Shown here: positions 1 through 11,770 of the stretch, in pieces
How positions within the stretch are numbered: the first letter of the stretch is position 1
How the letters are laid out: the number at the start of each line of letters is the position of its first letter
Assembly (NCBI GenBank): GCA_039881145.1
Contig: JAYKKI010000052.1
Coordinates: forward strand, 8,065,501 to 8,129,500
DNA: 64,000 bases
Direction: 5' to 3'
Origin: Druceiella hillmani
Taxonomy: Eukaryota; Arthropoda; Insecta; Lepidoptera; Hepialidae
Made by a program: the position numbers and the translations under genes
The notes under the pieces: generated by a model
Database searches by the model: none
The model's input: the letters and a program-made list of their open reading frames with translations, nothing else
What the model was told of the DNA's origin: nothing

Positions 1-299
1 CTGGTGCATTATATGTTTCCCATTAAGCAAGTTCGCTCGAAGAATTGTTTCCTCGTGATCAAAACTAGAAAAAAATGTATTAACACTCCGTTTAATGTTT
101 TTCGTATTTATGATAATTATTTAATACATTAATTGGCAATTTACTGAATAAACTAGCAATAACAATTCATTTTAACAAGTTTAAAATAATATTGCAAAAA
201 ATGTTTTCTTCAAATTCCATGTTTCTTATTTTTGTGTTATGTTTCTTCCATTTTTATATTAATTCCTACGCATTTTCTCAGCGATTAACTAAATAGTTT

Positions 300-660
300 A
301 AATTATTGCTTTAAATTATTTTGCTATGGTTCACTGTAAGAAATCGCATTTCGCTGTAAAACATCACCTACTATCCGAATGTGACACTCAATTTTCTATA
401 AGTTCAATAATATATGAATGAGGATTATATTCTCTTCCACAGCTGCCACAACTGCATGTTACTATAATTTTAAGTACATTAAATATATTTGAGACACGGT
501 GTAGCTCCTCGTACTGCTCATTTGTTTTTTAAGTGAAAATAAATGGCGTAAAACTCTCAGTAACAGGCGAAACGTCGTTAACCCCAATCTTCTTTCCTCT
601 CCATTCGATAATGTATTTATGGTGATGCGAAGAAATGAACACATTTTAGAATTACTTTTG
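300..660 (-). pseudogene. Decayed coding-like frame in repeat copy 1
   Basis: Read on the minus strand, 462-644 carries a frame with the words EWRGKKIGVNDVSPVTES and KTNEQYEELHRVSN, broken by a TAA between them. After a frame change at about 390 it continues as HIRIVGDVLQRNA. The same words occur in copies 2 and 3. I do not recognise a family. Copy 1 and copy 2 differ in this frame at about a dozen amino-acid-changing sites and about one silent site, so there is no sign of selection since they split. It is either a dead gene fragment carried by the repeat or a chance frame. Confidence 0.3.
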
Positions 661-779
661 CACGTTCAAATTTCATATGGAAAACAGAATACTGGTATAC
701 AAACCGCAAGCGTATTATAGCAAACATCGAACAACAGTTTATTAAAAAACGCCACCTTTTATGTCATATGTATAATGTC

Positions 780-890
780 GCCTCGAGCGCGCCGTTGCCG
801 CGGGAGATAGAACCGGCCGAATAGCATAAGGCTATCGCAGCCTGCTTCGCCACAAAGTATAAACCGACCGAATATAATCATATTAATGTA
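780..890. other. GC-rich patch conserved in three repeat copies
   Basis: A patch with CTCGAGCGCGCCGTTGCCGC, then CCGGCCGAATAGCATAAGG, and ending in AAACCGACCGAATATAATC stands out from the AT-rich surroundings. It recurs at 6,220-6,330 and 22,318-22,440. GCATAAGGCTATCGCAGCCTGC inside it can fold on itself weakly. The role is unknown; it may be a regulatory or structural part of the repeated unit. Confidence 0.6.
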
Positions 891-1515
891 TAAACTTTAC
901 AAAACCATAAAATTCCTCCTGTGTTCCATGTATTTAACATACAATGTACTTAACGTATACGTACAAAACATCGTATTCAAACATATGGCTTCGTTTTACT
1001 AAATGATGTATAGTATCTTCAGTATTTACAATATTGGTATTATCTCTAACATTGAAGTTATATGGATGTAAGTTACTTTAATTTTTTTTCAACTAATCTA
1101 ATGTATGATAATAATGTGCAAATTCTGTAACGAAATAAATTGTATATCTCATCTGACCACTACAAATATTGCAATTCTTTATAATTTTATAAACTGTGGA
1201 AACAACTTACATATGTCAAAGGGATTATTAAATTAAAGGAAATACATTATGATAATAAAATATTTGTTAATAAAATATATTGAAAATAAGAACCTAAATA
1301 ATTTAATTTAAATATACTTAGGTCAATCTCAGAAAAGACCTGGTACCAAAAATATTTTTAAGACATGTTGTTCTTAATTTTTTTTAATAGAAGGAAAAAT
1401 TATTTTATATGAACATAATATAGAAAATTTAGAATATTTGGAGACGTAGATACTAAATTAAAACAATAAAAATTGTGTTATTTCTGTTGTTATTATTTAA
1501 AATTAGATTACATAT

Positions 1516-1771
1516 ATTGAATATATTTGACGTAAATTTTGTAGAAATCCATTATTCACAATTAAATGAAATTACGTGATGTACTATTATTTCTACTTTC
1601 TTTAAGTTGTTTACCACGACCTAGGTTTCGTTGTATTACAACATCTTCAGATTTTTCCTTGCTAATAGCCCACCTGAAGATGTTGTAATACAACGAGACC
1701 TAGATCGTGGTAAAGAACTTAAAGAAAGTAGAAATAATACTACATCACGTAGTTTCATTTAATTATGAATA
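1516..1771 (+). mobile_element. Long-hairpin element, copy h1
   Basis: The element opens with the family leader (TTGAATATATTTGACG, TTTTGTAGAAAT), then an arm from CACAATTAAATG (1,557) to CATCTTCAG (1,650), a short loop, and the reverse complement of the arm ending at CATTTAATT (about 1,765). It is flanked by AGATTACATAT (1,505-1,515) and AGATCACGTAT (1,772-1,782), an 11-base direct repeat with two differences. Repeat copy 3 has an uninterrupted version of this site near 23,080, so h1 is an insertion. No protein is encoded; the transcript would be a long double-stranded RNA hairpin. Confidence 0.85.
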
Positions 1772-2802
1772 AGATCACGTATTTAACATAGAATAACCAT
1801 GAATATTTTACTTCCATATTCACACTTCCATTATATCAAATATTTATATATCACCTTATTTCAATGCCTAATTGAAACTACATATGTAGGTATGCTTCTG
1901 CGATTTTTCTTTGAAACAGATCGTGTTACACTTTCAATTAATTTGAAGCTAATTATTTTTCAGAATATATAATCTACTCATCCGAATCCTCTGCACGGAA
2001 TATCGGTATTACTATACTCTATATATTATTATTTGCAGTATTATTTTAAATTTAAACTTCATTATATCATGCGTGGTGTTAATTTGAAATAGGCTTTAAT
2101 TTAACCTGTTGGGGTTTAAACAAGGATGCGTAATTTTTTTGGTTGTTTCAAATATTTACACGTATTTAAATATTTTTTTTAAGAATGTGAGCATAAAACC
2201 ATTAACAAACATTTTTAATTTAAAGAAATTGGCTCATTTATGCTCATTTAGGCTCACTGTAATATGAAGAATTTAGATAAATAAAAAAAATTATATGTGA
2301 TTAACTTATAACTTACAAACACTTTTTAATTCTAATGTAATTACTATGGATAACAATTTATTCAGTAGAAAAATTTTGTAACATTGATTAGAAATTTACT
2401 ACTAATCTATTTGAAATATTATAGTTACAAGTGCATAATTAAAATTTCAGAAGTAATGATTTATATAAATTTAATATTTCACGTTTACATCTTACGTTAA
2501 GTTGATTAGTTAATTGGCCACTGCTAGCAAAATATTTTGTCGTTTCAAATGAAGGACCTCATCTAACGCGCATATGTTATATCAATGTAACATAAACAAA
2601 CAAGACCAATTAAAACTCCCTAACAGGCTAAAACAAATTGTCCTTAAAACTAAGTTCCTGACACTATTTGCCTATCTCTAAACTGCATTTAGAACAATAT
2701 ATATCTGCAGATATTAAACGGATTACGAGTTCAATACGAAAATTTGTTAGCTTCTACTATTTAGAGTACTCTAGTTAACAGTCACAGTTTCAGAAATTAT
2801 GA

Positions 2803-2807
<5 letters not shown>

Positions 2808-2856
<49 letters not shown>
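2808..2856. repeat. (TA)n microsatellite
   Basis: A run of about 24 TA units. It lies at the same place in repeat copies 2 (8,153-8,226) and 3 (23,717-23,797) with different lengths, so it predates the duplications. Confidence 0.95.
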
Positions 2857-2861
<5 letters not shown>

Positions 2862-4234
2862 AAGATTTAATATTTTAAATTCACCTCTTGCGTTAAGTTG
2901 GCTAGTTAAATGGTCACTGTAATCCAAACATTATGCAGTCTCTAAATTTCAAGACATCAAACTACGAATAACAGGGATATGTTATATTAATGTAACAAAG
3001 ACAAAAAAAATCAGTTCAAATTTATTAACAGACTACAAGCAAATTGCTCCTAAAACTAAATTTCTTACGCTATTTGCCTATCTCTAAAAGATATTTAGAC
3101 CTGACCAGATATTTTAGATTAATCAGTTATTTCGGCTAATAGAGTAGGACCTACTCTCTGCAAATAATAAAAGGATTCTGAGTTCAATAGAAAAACTTGT
3201 TAGCTGCTATCTTATCAAATATCCGCAAGCAGTCGTTAGTTATCCGATCTACTTCATCATATTTCTAGTAAAATATTTCTAGATCTCTATCTAGAATGAA
3301 ATTTTGGGATTAAAGGAATTGCACAACATACTTTCACTTACATAATATGTCAATAGGACATAGTTTTCTATCCGAAGACCAAATAAATATATAATACACC
3401 ACCCAATGGTTTTTAGGCTACCGAATTTTCTTTCAGGCTATAATGAATATCTACTTTACTTTTTAAAAACTAATTACGATAGTTTTACTAATCTTCTCAT
3501 ATCATGTTGATATACTGCAAGTTGAAGTTTGTGTTGTATTTAGACTTGTGCCTTGTGTATGTGTGTCAGTTTTCCATACAAATTGACCTGTGAGACTGAG
3601 GCGACTATTCGTGTTACCGTGTTGGGTAAATGTAGAATTTTAAGTGTAGTATTTTGTAGAATTACAAGTATCATATTAAGATTAGTATATTTATAAATAT
3701 ACATTTTATGTTCCTTAGTTTCATTTTCAATTGTTTAAACCGTTTTACTTAAAAAATGAAAAAGAAAGAGGGGAATTAAGTAATTCATATTGCGGATCAA
3801 CAACTCTAAATCAGAATGTAAGGGATAGAAACGCAAAAACTGAATTTAATAAAAACTTTTTAGAAGCAGAAACTTTCTAGAATCCTTTACATGTCGCTTC
3901 AGATACTGTCATGTAATTGACTTTAATTGAAAAAATGTTGAATTAGGTCGGTGAGGCTATTATTACACGTAGTCCATTTTTTTATTAACATTTCTATAAC
4001 GGTGGCCATTTATATAAGAATTGATAACCAAAAATCTATAAATATAAATTGTTTGCGGTTTCATATCTCCCGCTTCACCTCAGTGTCAGGAAAAATAATA
4101 TTTTGCATATTTCTTACATTGTGTATCCACACAACCAAATGTCTTTCATTTTTATTTTATTGAAGGCCTGAAATGAGTTTAGTTTACAAATATTAGTCAT
4201 GAAATAAAGAAGTTACCCATCCCTCCAATAAATT

Positions 4235-4505
4235 CTTCCATAATTTTGCTTCGATACTTCTCATAATATAAGGTTTTGAATGTATTTCTGCCCTTTCATT
4301 AGCGTACATATATACTACAATCAGATCCAAGCATGTAGTAACTTTGTAGCGACACGTGAGACGGGTATTATGTACGTCGTATGCAAAATATTTGTGGATA
4401 TGGTTCAAAGTTGATTTTGCTACGACATTACACACATAATATGTCCTGGCTTACTTTCTTGAAGCCTAGTTGAATTGTTCTTGTAGTTTTCATAATGATG
4501 AGGAA
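4235..4505 (+). promoter_or_regulatory. TATA-type conserved block, copy D1 (decayed)
   Basis: The block has CCCTTTCATTAGCG, a TATA-like ATATATAC at 4,308, then GACACGTGA at 4,351 (43 bases later), and ends in CTGGCTTACTTTCTTGAAG. It aligns with 9,935-10,205 and 59,325-59,590, and more loosely with 55,525-55,735 and the complement of 45,725-45,870, where the motifs are sharper (TATAAATA and GGCACGCGA). On the minus strand AAAGTAAGC in the terminal motif would also serve as a splice donor, so the direction is open. A promoter is an inference from layout only. Confidence 0.45.
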
Positions 4506-5075
4506 AATTGGAAGGATGAATTTAATTACAAGTTATTACAATACAAGTTATTTAATTACATAAATAGAAAACAATTACATTTTTCAATTTTCACCATATG
4601 TTACAGTTTCAAAATAAATGTATTCATTGTTTTCTCAATACGTTGAGTTTTTTTATTAATTCGCAACAGGTATTTTCTGAAAAGGTAGAAAGTAGAAATT
4701 CTAAAAAAAAAAACAAGTAAAACTATCATTTTACTTCTTCCAAGATTTATGAAGGTATAAAACATATAGTAATTACATCATTATTATAATATTTCACATA
4801 AATTTTAACAATTATAATTAAGAAATAACCTCATAGATCTAGTATTATGTAATCAAAGCAAAACATTAGAGAAACGTTTCTCTTTCCTATGTATGTATTT
4901 TGCCCCACCTTAATGTATAAGTGGCTTGGAATTGACAAAATTATTGGGAAAGACGTAATTTATAAAATACTATAAACTAATTAAGACAGCAGTAAACATT
5001 TAATTTTAAAATGATGAGAATGAAAGGAATTGTAAATCAAAAATGAAGTAAAATATATTTCTCGCGCGAACAGTA

Positions 5076-5420
5076 ATTTGCATCGTAATAATAATTTTAA
5101 TTATATATAATAAATTTTTTACTGTCGAATTATCGATAATTAAAAATTACATACTATTTGATATCAAAGACTTTATCAACTGAGGGCAAGTACAGGAAGA
5201 AATTTATAATTTAATCCATCGATTTACTCGCATTTTTAAAAAGTCACCAAGAGAGTTATCGCTTTGTACAAGACGGGTAGAAAAAATGAGTTTATGTAAA
5301 CCAAGACATTTACAACTATAGAGAAAAGCAAAGGAAATTGAAACAGGAAGTAAAGGCAGTGAATTTTTTGTAATTCATTAAACAAGTCTAACATAATTAT
5401 GACATCGTCAATAATCTTTA
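5076..5420. other. Spacer between repeat copies 1 and 2
   Basis: AT-rich sequence after the common end point of the unit and before the start of copy 2. A minus-strand frame at 5,236-5,508 runs across the copy boundary and has no recognisable features. Nothing else was seen. Confidence 0.6.
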
Positions 5421-5729
5421 CTGGTGCATTATATGTTTCCCAAGTTAAGCAAGTTCGCTCGAAGAATCGTTTTCTCGTGATCAAAACTAGAAACAAATGT
5501 ATTAACACTAAAAATGTATTATCACGATAATTATTTATACTTGAATTGGCTATTTACTGAATAAACTAGCAATCACAATTCATCTTTAAAAAGTTTAAAA
5601 AAATATTGGAAAAATGTTTCTTCTTCCGATTCCTTGTTTCTTATTTTTGTGTTATGTTTCTTCCATTTTTATATTATTTCCTACGAATTTTCTCAGCGAT
5701 TAACTAAATAGTTTAAATTTATGTTTTGA

Positions 5730-6062
5730 ATTATTTTGCTATGGTCCACTGTAAGAAATCGCATTTCGCATTTCTCTGTAAAACATCACCTACAACCCGA
5801 ATGTGACACTCAATTTTCTATAAGTTCAATAATATATGAATAAATTATATTCCCCTCCATAGCTGCCACAACTAAATGTTACTATAATTTTAGATGCATT
5901 AAACATATTTGAGACACCGTGTAGCTCCTCGTACTGCTCATTTGTTTTTTTACTGAAAATAAATGGCGTAATACTCTCAGTAACAGGCGAAACGTCGTTA
6001 ACCAAAATTTTCTTTCCTCTCCATTTGATAATGTATATATGGTGATGCGAAGAAATGAACAC
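5730..6062 (-). pseudogene. Coding-like frame in repeat copy 2, open for 78 codons
   Basis: This is the least damaged version of the minus-strand frame in copy 1. It reads through FISSHHH, KWRGKKILVNDVSPVTES, FSKKTNEQYEELHGVSN and KIIVTFSCGSYGGEYN with no stop from about 6,062 to 5,826, beginning at GTG rather than ATG. The later words VVGDVLQRNA follow in another frame around 5,790-5,750. No family is recognised, and no ATG, splice pattern or codon bias argues for a live gene. A remnant of a small exon or transposon protein is possible. Confidence 0.3.
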
Positions 6063-6219
6063 ATTTTAATTTCATATGCTTATACTACTATATTACTTTT
6101 GCACGTTCTAATTTCATATGGAAAACAGAAGACTGGTATACAAACCGCAAGCGCATTGTTATCGCAAACATCCAACAACAGTTTATCAAAAAACGCCACT
6201 TTTATATCATATATATAAT

Positions 6220-6330
6220 GTTGCCTCGAGCGCGCCGTAGCCGCAGGTGATAAAACCGGCTGAATAGCATAAGGCTATCTCAGCCTGCTCCGCCACAAAG
6301 TATAAACCGACCGAATATAATCGTATGAAC
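6220..6330. other. GC-rich patch, repeat copy 2
   Basis: Equivalent of 780-890, with CTCGAGCGCGCCGTAGCCGC and AAACCGACCGAATATAATC. It is kept better than the surrounding AT-rich bases. Confidence 0.6.
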
Positions 6331-6931
6331 GTATAAACTTTACAAAACCATAAAATTCCTCCTGTATTCCATGTATTTAACATACAATGTACTTAACGTA
6401 TACGTACAAAACATCATATTCAAACATATGGTTTTGTTTTACTAAATTATGTACAGTCTCTTCAGTATTTACAATATTGGTATTATCTCTATATGGATGT
6501 AAGTTAAACTGATGTAATGTATGATAAAAATATGCAAATTCTATAATGAAATAAATTGTTTATCTCAATTGATCACTACAAATATTGCAATTTTTTATAA
6601 TTTTATAAGCTGTGGAAACAATTTAAATATGTCAAAGGGATTATTAAATTAAAAGGAATACATTGTGATAATAAAATATTTGTTCATATAATGTAATGAA
6701 AATAAGATGCTAAAAAAATTAATTTAAATATAATCAGGTCCAGCTCAAAGTAGACCTGGTACCAAAAATGTTTTTAAGACATGTTGTTCTTAATTTTTTT
6801 TAATAAAAGGAAAAATTATTTTACATGAATATAATATAGACAATTTAGAATATTTGGAGATGTAGATATTAAATTAGAAAATTAAAAATTGGTTTATTTC
6901 TGTTGTTATTATTTAAAATTAGATTACTCAT

Positions 6932-7183
6932 ATTGAATATATTTGGCGTTAATTTTGTAGAAATTTATTATTCACAATTAAACGAAACTACGTGATGTAC
7001 TATTATTTCTACTTTCTTTAAGTTGTTTACAACGACCTAGGTTTCGTTGCATTACAAAATCTTTATCTTCTTCTTTGCTGATAGCCCACCTGAAGATGTT
7101 GTATTACAAACCTAGGTCGTGGTAAAGAACTTAAAGAAAGTAGAAATAATACTACATCACGTAGTTTCATTTAATTATGAATC
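6932..7183 (+). mobile_element. Long-hairpin element, copy h2
   Basis: Sits at the same point of repeat copy 2 as h1 in copy 1, so it was inserted before those copies separated. Leader GAATATATTTGGCG, left arm from CACAATTAAACG, right arm ending CATTTAATTATG. Flanked by AGATTAC on both sides (6,921-6,927 and 7,184-7,190). The arms have begun to diverge: the right arm has lost part of TTGTAATACAACGAAACC. Confidence 0.85.
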
Positions 7184-8150
7184 AGATTACATATTTAACA
7201 TAGAATAGCCATGAATATTTTACTTCTATATTCACACTTCCATTATATCAAATATTTATATATCAGCTTATTGCAATGCCTAATTGAAACTACGTATGTA
7301 GATATACTTCTGCGACTTTTCTTTGAAACAAATCATGTGACACTTTCAGTTAATTTGAAGCTAATTATTTTTCAGAATATATAATCTGCTCATCGAAATC
7401 CTCTATTGGTATTACTATACTCTATATACTATTATTTGCAGTATTATTTTAAATTTAAACTTCATTATATCATGCGTGGTCTTAATTTGAAATAGGCTTT
7501 AATTTAACCTGTTGTGGTTTTAACAAGGAAGCGTAATATTTTTGGTTGTTTCAAATATTCATACGTATTTAAAAATTTTTTTTAAGAATGTGAACGTAAA
7601 ACTATTAAAAAACATGTTTAATTTATAGAAATTGACTCATTTACATAATATTTAAAGTGGTAACACGTAGGATTACTATAAATAAAAAAAAACTGATATG
7701 TGATTAACTTATAACTTACAAACACTTTTTAATTCTAATGTAATTACTATGGATAATAATTTATTCAATAGAAAAATTTTGTAACATTGATTAGAAATTT
7801 AAAGTACTAATCTATTTAAAATACTGTAGTTACAAGTGTACAATTAAAATTTGAGAAGTAAAGATTTATATAAATTCAATATTTCACGATTACATCTTAC
7901 GTTAAGTTTACTAGTTAATTGGTTACTGCCAGTAAAATATTTTGTCGTCTCAAAATAAAGACCTTATCTAACGCTCATATGTTATATCAATGTAACATCG
8001 GCAAACAAAACCATTTAAAACTCACAGGCTAAAACAAATTGTTCTTAAAACTATGTTCCTGACACTATTTGCCTATATCTAAACTGTATTTAGAACAATA
8101 TCTATGTGCAGATATTAAACGGATCACGAGTTACAGTTTTAGAAATTATG

Positions 8151-8152
<2 letters not shown>

Positions 8153-8226
<74 letters not shown>
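8153..8226. repeat. (TA)n microsatellite
   Basis: About 37 TA units, orthologous in position to the tract at 2,808 and longer than it. Confidence 0.95.
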
Positions 8227-8229
<3 letters not shown>

Positions 8230-8525
8230 ATTTAATATTTAAAATTAACCTCTTGCGTTAAGTTGGCTAGTTAAATGGTCACTGCCATCCAAACATTATG
8301 CAGTCTCTAAAATTCAAGACGTCAAACTACGAATAACAGGGATATGTTATATTAATGTAACAAAGACAAAACAGTTCACATTTCGTAACTTTTCTTTCTA
8401 TTTGCTTGTAGTCAAGCAAATTACTAGTAGCCTATTTCTAAAAGATATTTAGACGTGACTAGATATTTTAGGATAATCAGTTATTGCGGCTAATCGAGTA
8501 GGTCCATCTGCAAATAATAAAGGGA

Positions 8526-8947
8526 CTAGCGTGACCCGTGCGAAGTCTTCGCATTATTATTTATTCCATTATGAAGCTCAGATGACAGATCAAATAAATA
8601 TTTTACTAAAATTGACATATAGAGGCGCAAGTATCAAAAGCATTGAGCTAAAGCGCCACTTTATTTATATGTGAGTGGATTTGAAATTAAACAAAAATTT
8701 TACCGACCGTCAATCGTATTGACGTTGAGCCGTTAGATGGCAGCACTGCTGTTTTGTGTATATAATTTTAATAATTAATTAATTTGCAAAAACAATAGCA
8801 ATAATAAATTTTTTAGTTATGGATGCCGGTAGAGCAAGCAATTATCTATAAAATGATATATAATTTATGTGGATTAATTGTGAGGTTTTTTCTAAAAAGG
8901 GAGAGTAACACCTTAAAAACTTAGCGTATTAATATATATGACGATGA
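8526..8947 (-). mobile_element. Non-autonomous Helitron
   Basis: Read on the minus strand, the 422-bp element starts with TCATCGTC and ends with CTAG. Nine bases before CTAG is a perfect hairpin, TGCGAAG-A-CTTCGCA (8,539-8,553). TC start, CTRR end, a hairpin close to the 3' end and insertion between A and T without target duplication are the Helitron hallmarks. The empty site is visible in repeat copies 1 and 3: CAGAA/TCCCTTTATT (minus strand) is uninterrupted at about 24,100. It encodes no Rep/helicase, so it depends on a partner elsewhere. It is younger than the copy 1/copy 2 split, or was gained by copy 2 alone. Confidence 0.9.
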
Positions 8948-9934
8948 TTCTGAATTCAATAGAAAAACTTGTTACCTGCTATCTTATCAAATATCCGAAA
9001 GCAGTCGTTAGTTACACGACCTATTTCATCATATTTCTAGTAAAATATTTCTAGATAGAGGCCCGTCTAGAATGAAATTGTGGGATTAAAGAAATTGCAC
9101 AGTATACTTTCACTTACATAATATGCCAATAAGACATAGTTTTCTATATGAAGACCAAAGTAATATATAATTGAATACCCAATGCTTCTTAGACCACCAA
9201 ATTTTCTTTCAGGCTAATATCTACTTTACTTTTTAAACTAATCTTCTCATATCTTGTTGATATACTGCAAGTTGAAGTTTGTGTTGTATTTAAACTTGTG
9301 CCTTATGTATGTGTGTCAGTTTTCCATACAAATTGATCTGTAAGACTGAGGCCACTATTCGTGTTACCGTGTTGGGTAAATATAAAATTTTAAGTTTAAT
9401 ATTTTGTAGAATTACGAGTATCATATTAAGGTTAGTATATTTATAAATATGCATTTTAGGTTGCTTAGTTTTATTTTCAATTGTTTAAATTGTTTTACTT
9501 AAAAAATGAAGTAGAAAGAGGGGAAATAATTAAATTCATATTGCGGATCAGCAACTCTAAATCAGAATGTAACTTTCTAGAAGTAGAAACTTTCTAGAAT
9601 CCTTACATGTCGCTTCAGATACTGTCATGTAATTGACTTTAAATAAAAAAAATTTTGAATTAGGTCGGTGAGGCTATTATTACATGTAGTCCATTTTTTT
9701 ATTAACATTTCTATAACGGTGGCCATTTATATAAGAATTGATAACCAATCTTATGATATTCATATCTCCCACTTTTCCTGAGTGTCAGGAAAATAAAAGA
9801 TTTTCCATATTTCTTACATTGTATATCCACACAACCAAATGCCTCTCATTTTTATTTGATTGAAGGCCTGAAATGAGATTTTTTTACAAATATTAGTCAT
9901 GAAATAAAGTAGTTACCCATCCCTCCAATAAATT

Positions 9935-10205
9935 CTTTCATAATTTTCCTTCGATACTTCTCATAATATAAGGTTTTGAATGTATTTCTGCCCTTTCATT
10001 AGCGTACATATATACTGCAATTAGATCCAAGCATGTAGTAACTTTGTAGCGACACGTGAGACGGGTATTATGTACGTCGTATGCAAAATATTTGTGGATA
10101 TGGTTCAAAGTTCCTTTTGCTACGACATTACACCCGCAATATTTCCTGGCTTACTTTCTTGAAGCCTGGTTGAATTGTTCTTGTAGTTTTCATAATGATC
10201 AGGAA
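9935..10205 (+). promoter_or_regulatory. TATA-type conserved block, copy D2 (decayed)
   Basis: Near-identical to D1: ATATATAC at 10,008, GACACGTGA at 10,051, and CTGGCTTACTTTCTTGAAG near 10,146-10,164. It lies about 1 kb before the next well-matched block shared with copy 4. Confidence 0.45.
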
Positions 10206-11229
10206 AATTGGAAGGACGAATTTAATTACAAGTTCTCAATTTTCACCGTGTGCTACAATTTACTTATTCCGCATCTTCGGACAGGACGCTTTCTTTTTAA
10301 ATTCTTAAATTGGCGATGTCAACAAAAGTAATATTTACTTTATATGAGAAAAAGTTAACACAATACATTTTTTTTACATTAATTACATTCTACTAATTTC
10401 ATACTAAGGTCTTCCGATGTTTAGAAACCTTGTTTCAATACAATATAGATGCAAGTTTTTTTTGCAGTGAATTTTATTGAGAAAATTTTCTGATTTGATC
10501 ACCAAAATATTTATGTGTATACATGATGATTGAAGCAGTTTGAAATATACTGTATTCATTCTTATCTCAATACGTTGAATTTTTTTATTAATTCGCAGCA
10601 GGTATTTCCCGAAAAGGTAGAAAGTAGAAATTCGAAAAAAAACAAGTAAAACTATAATTTTACTTCTTCCAAGATTTATGAAGGTATAAAACATATAGTA
10701 ATTACATCATTATTATAATATTTTATATAAATGTTAACAATTATAATTAAGAAATAACCTCATAGATCTAATATTATGTAATCAAAGCAAAACATTAGAG
10801 AAACATTTCTCTTTCCTATGTTTATAATTTTGCCCACCTTAATGTAAAAGTGGCCTGGAATTGGTAAAATTAATGGGAAAGACATAATTTATGAGATACC
10901 ATAAACTAATTAAGACAGCAGTAAACATTGAATTTTAAAATGATGAGAATGAAATGAATCGTAAATCAAAAATGAAGTAAAATATATTTCTCGCGCGAAC
11001 AGTAATTTGCATCGTTCCACTATTTGTGTTCTATAGGGTCCATTAAAATTATGATAAGCAAAGGGTTTTCTACTAGACATCATGTGGGAAAAATAGGGAA
11101 TAATAAAAGTTTTACCTAAAGTAACCCTTGTTGTTTTTTTTTAAATGTTAATCTGTCGAAATTTTATTAAACTTCAAATATTTTTGCATGTAACAAATTG
11201 AAAATGAATGCGACTCAAAATATTGTAAG

Positions 11230-11440
11230 GCCGGTATGCGGCCGAATCATAAAAATATTGTGAAAATCATACGATTTCAAAGTAAATTTGGTAGACGTGG
11301 ATTGAGTGCGCGAGTTGAATTTTCTTCCGAAACTTCTGTGTCAATTCCGCTTTTCAGTTTCCTCGTTGTCGGATATTCTTTTGTGTTTTCTACATGTTTA
11401 GAATTATTGAAGGAACATATACTATTGCTGGAATCAGCTC
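11230..11440. repeat. Block shared with repeat copy 4
   Basis: Words AAAATCATACGA, TAGACGTGGATTGAGTGCG and CAATTCCGCTTTTCA recur in order at 61,475-61,580 (AAGAATCATACGA, TAGACGTGGATTGAATGCG, CAATTCCGCTTTTCA). A 69-codon plus-strand frame here is not kept open in the other copy, so coding is unlikely. Confidence 0.65.
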
Positions 11441-11770
11441 AGTAGCTGTAAATCTTTTTATCTTATTGTTTCCATAGCCTTTAAATTTCTTACATTCAAG
11501 AAAAACAATAATAAATTTTACGTATATTTACGTATATTATACTCATTTTCGGAAAAAGCTTACTGTGTTTAATTCAAAATAGATCCCATTTTTTCCCCAA
11601 CGGAATGTAACGGAATTATTGGTGAGGTAAATACAGGCAAGAATTACAATAGATTTTAAGGTTTTAAAATACATAAGGAAAAATATTGTTTCGTTAACTT
11701 TTTAAACGGGAAGGGGACATTAATTCATTTGTGCTGTAAGTTGTCAAGTTTTGATTTTGCATCGTTTTGT

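Larger units (their letters stand above)
1..5075 (+). repeat. Long repeat unit, copy 1
   Basis: This stretch is matched nearly end to end by 5,421-11,014, and in part by 21,690-24,840. Both long copies start with the same words (CTGGTGCATTATATG at 1 and 5,421) and share a break after CAGTAATTTGCATCGT (about 5,075 and 11,014). By eye most bases agree, with scattered small indels. It holds a GC-rich patch (780-890), a hairpin element (1,516-1,771), a (TA)n tract at 2,808-2,856 and a TATA-type block near 4,300. The window edge may cut its true start. It is probably a segmental duplication or a large degenerate transposon; no intact gene was found. Confidence 0.85.
5421..11770 (+). repeat. Long repeat unit, copy 2
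   Basis: It matches copy 1 from 5,421 to 11,014. Beyond that it continues to match copy 4: 11,055 with 61,270 (CTACTAGACATCA / CCACTAGACATTA), 11,290 with 61,490 (TAGACGTGGATTGA in both), and about 11,700 with 61,860. The unit is therefore at least about 6.3 kb. Relative to copy 1 it has a 422-bp Helitron (8,526-8,947) and about 280 extra bases at 10,263-10,545, which copy 1 may have lost. It is also shorter than copy 1 near 9,570, where the words AGACAGAAACGCAAAAACTG seen in copies 1 and 3 are missing. Confidence 0.8.

Noticed and set aside
4193..4435. 80-codon minus-strand frame as a gene
   Set aside because: The more diverged copies A, B and C of the same block do not appear to keep the frame, while the plus-strand TATA layout is kept.
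1..11770. Integrated virus or proviral segment
   Set aside because: There is no recognisable viral protein, and the unit lacks defined ends; multicopy AT-rich DNA alone is not evidence.
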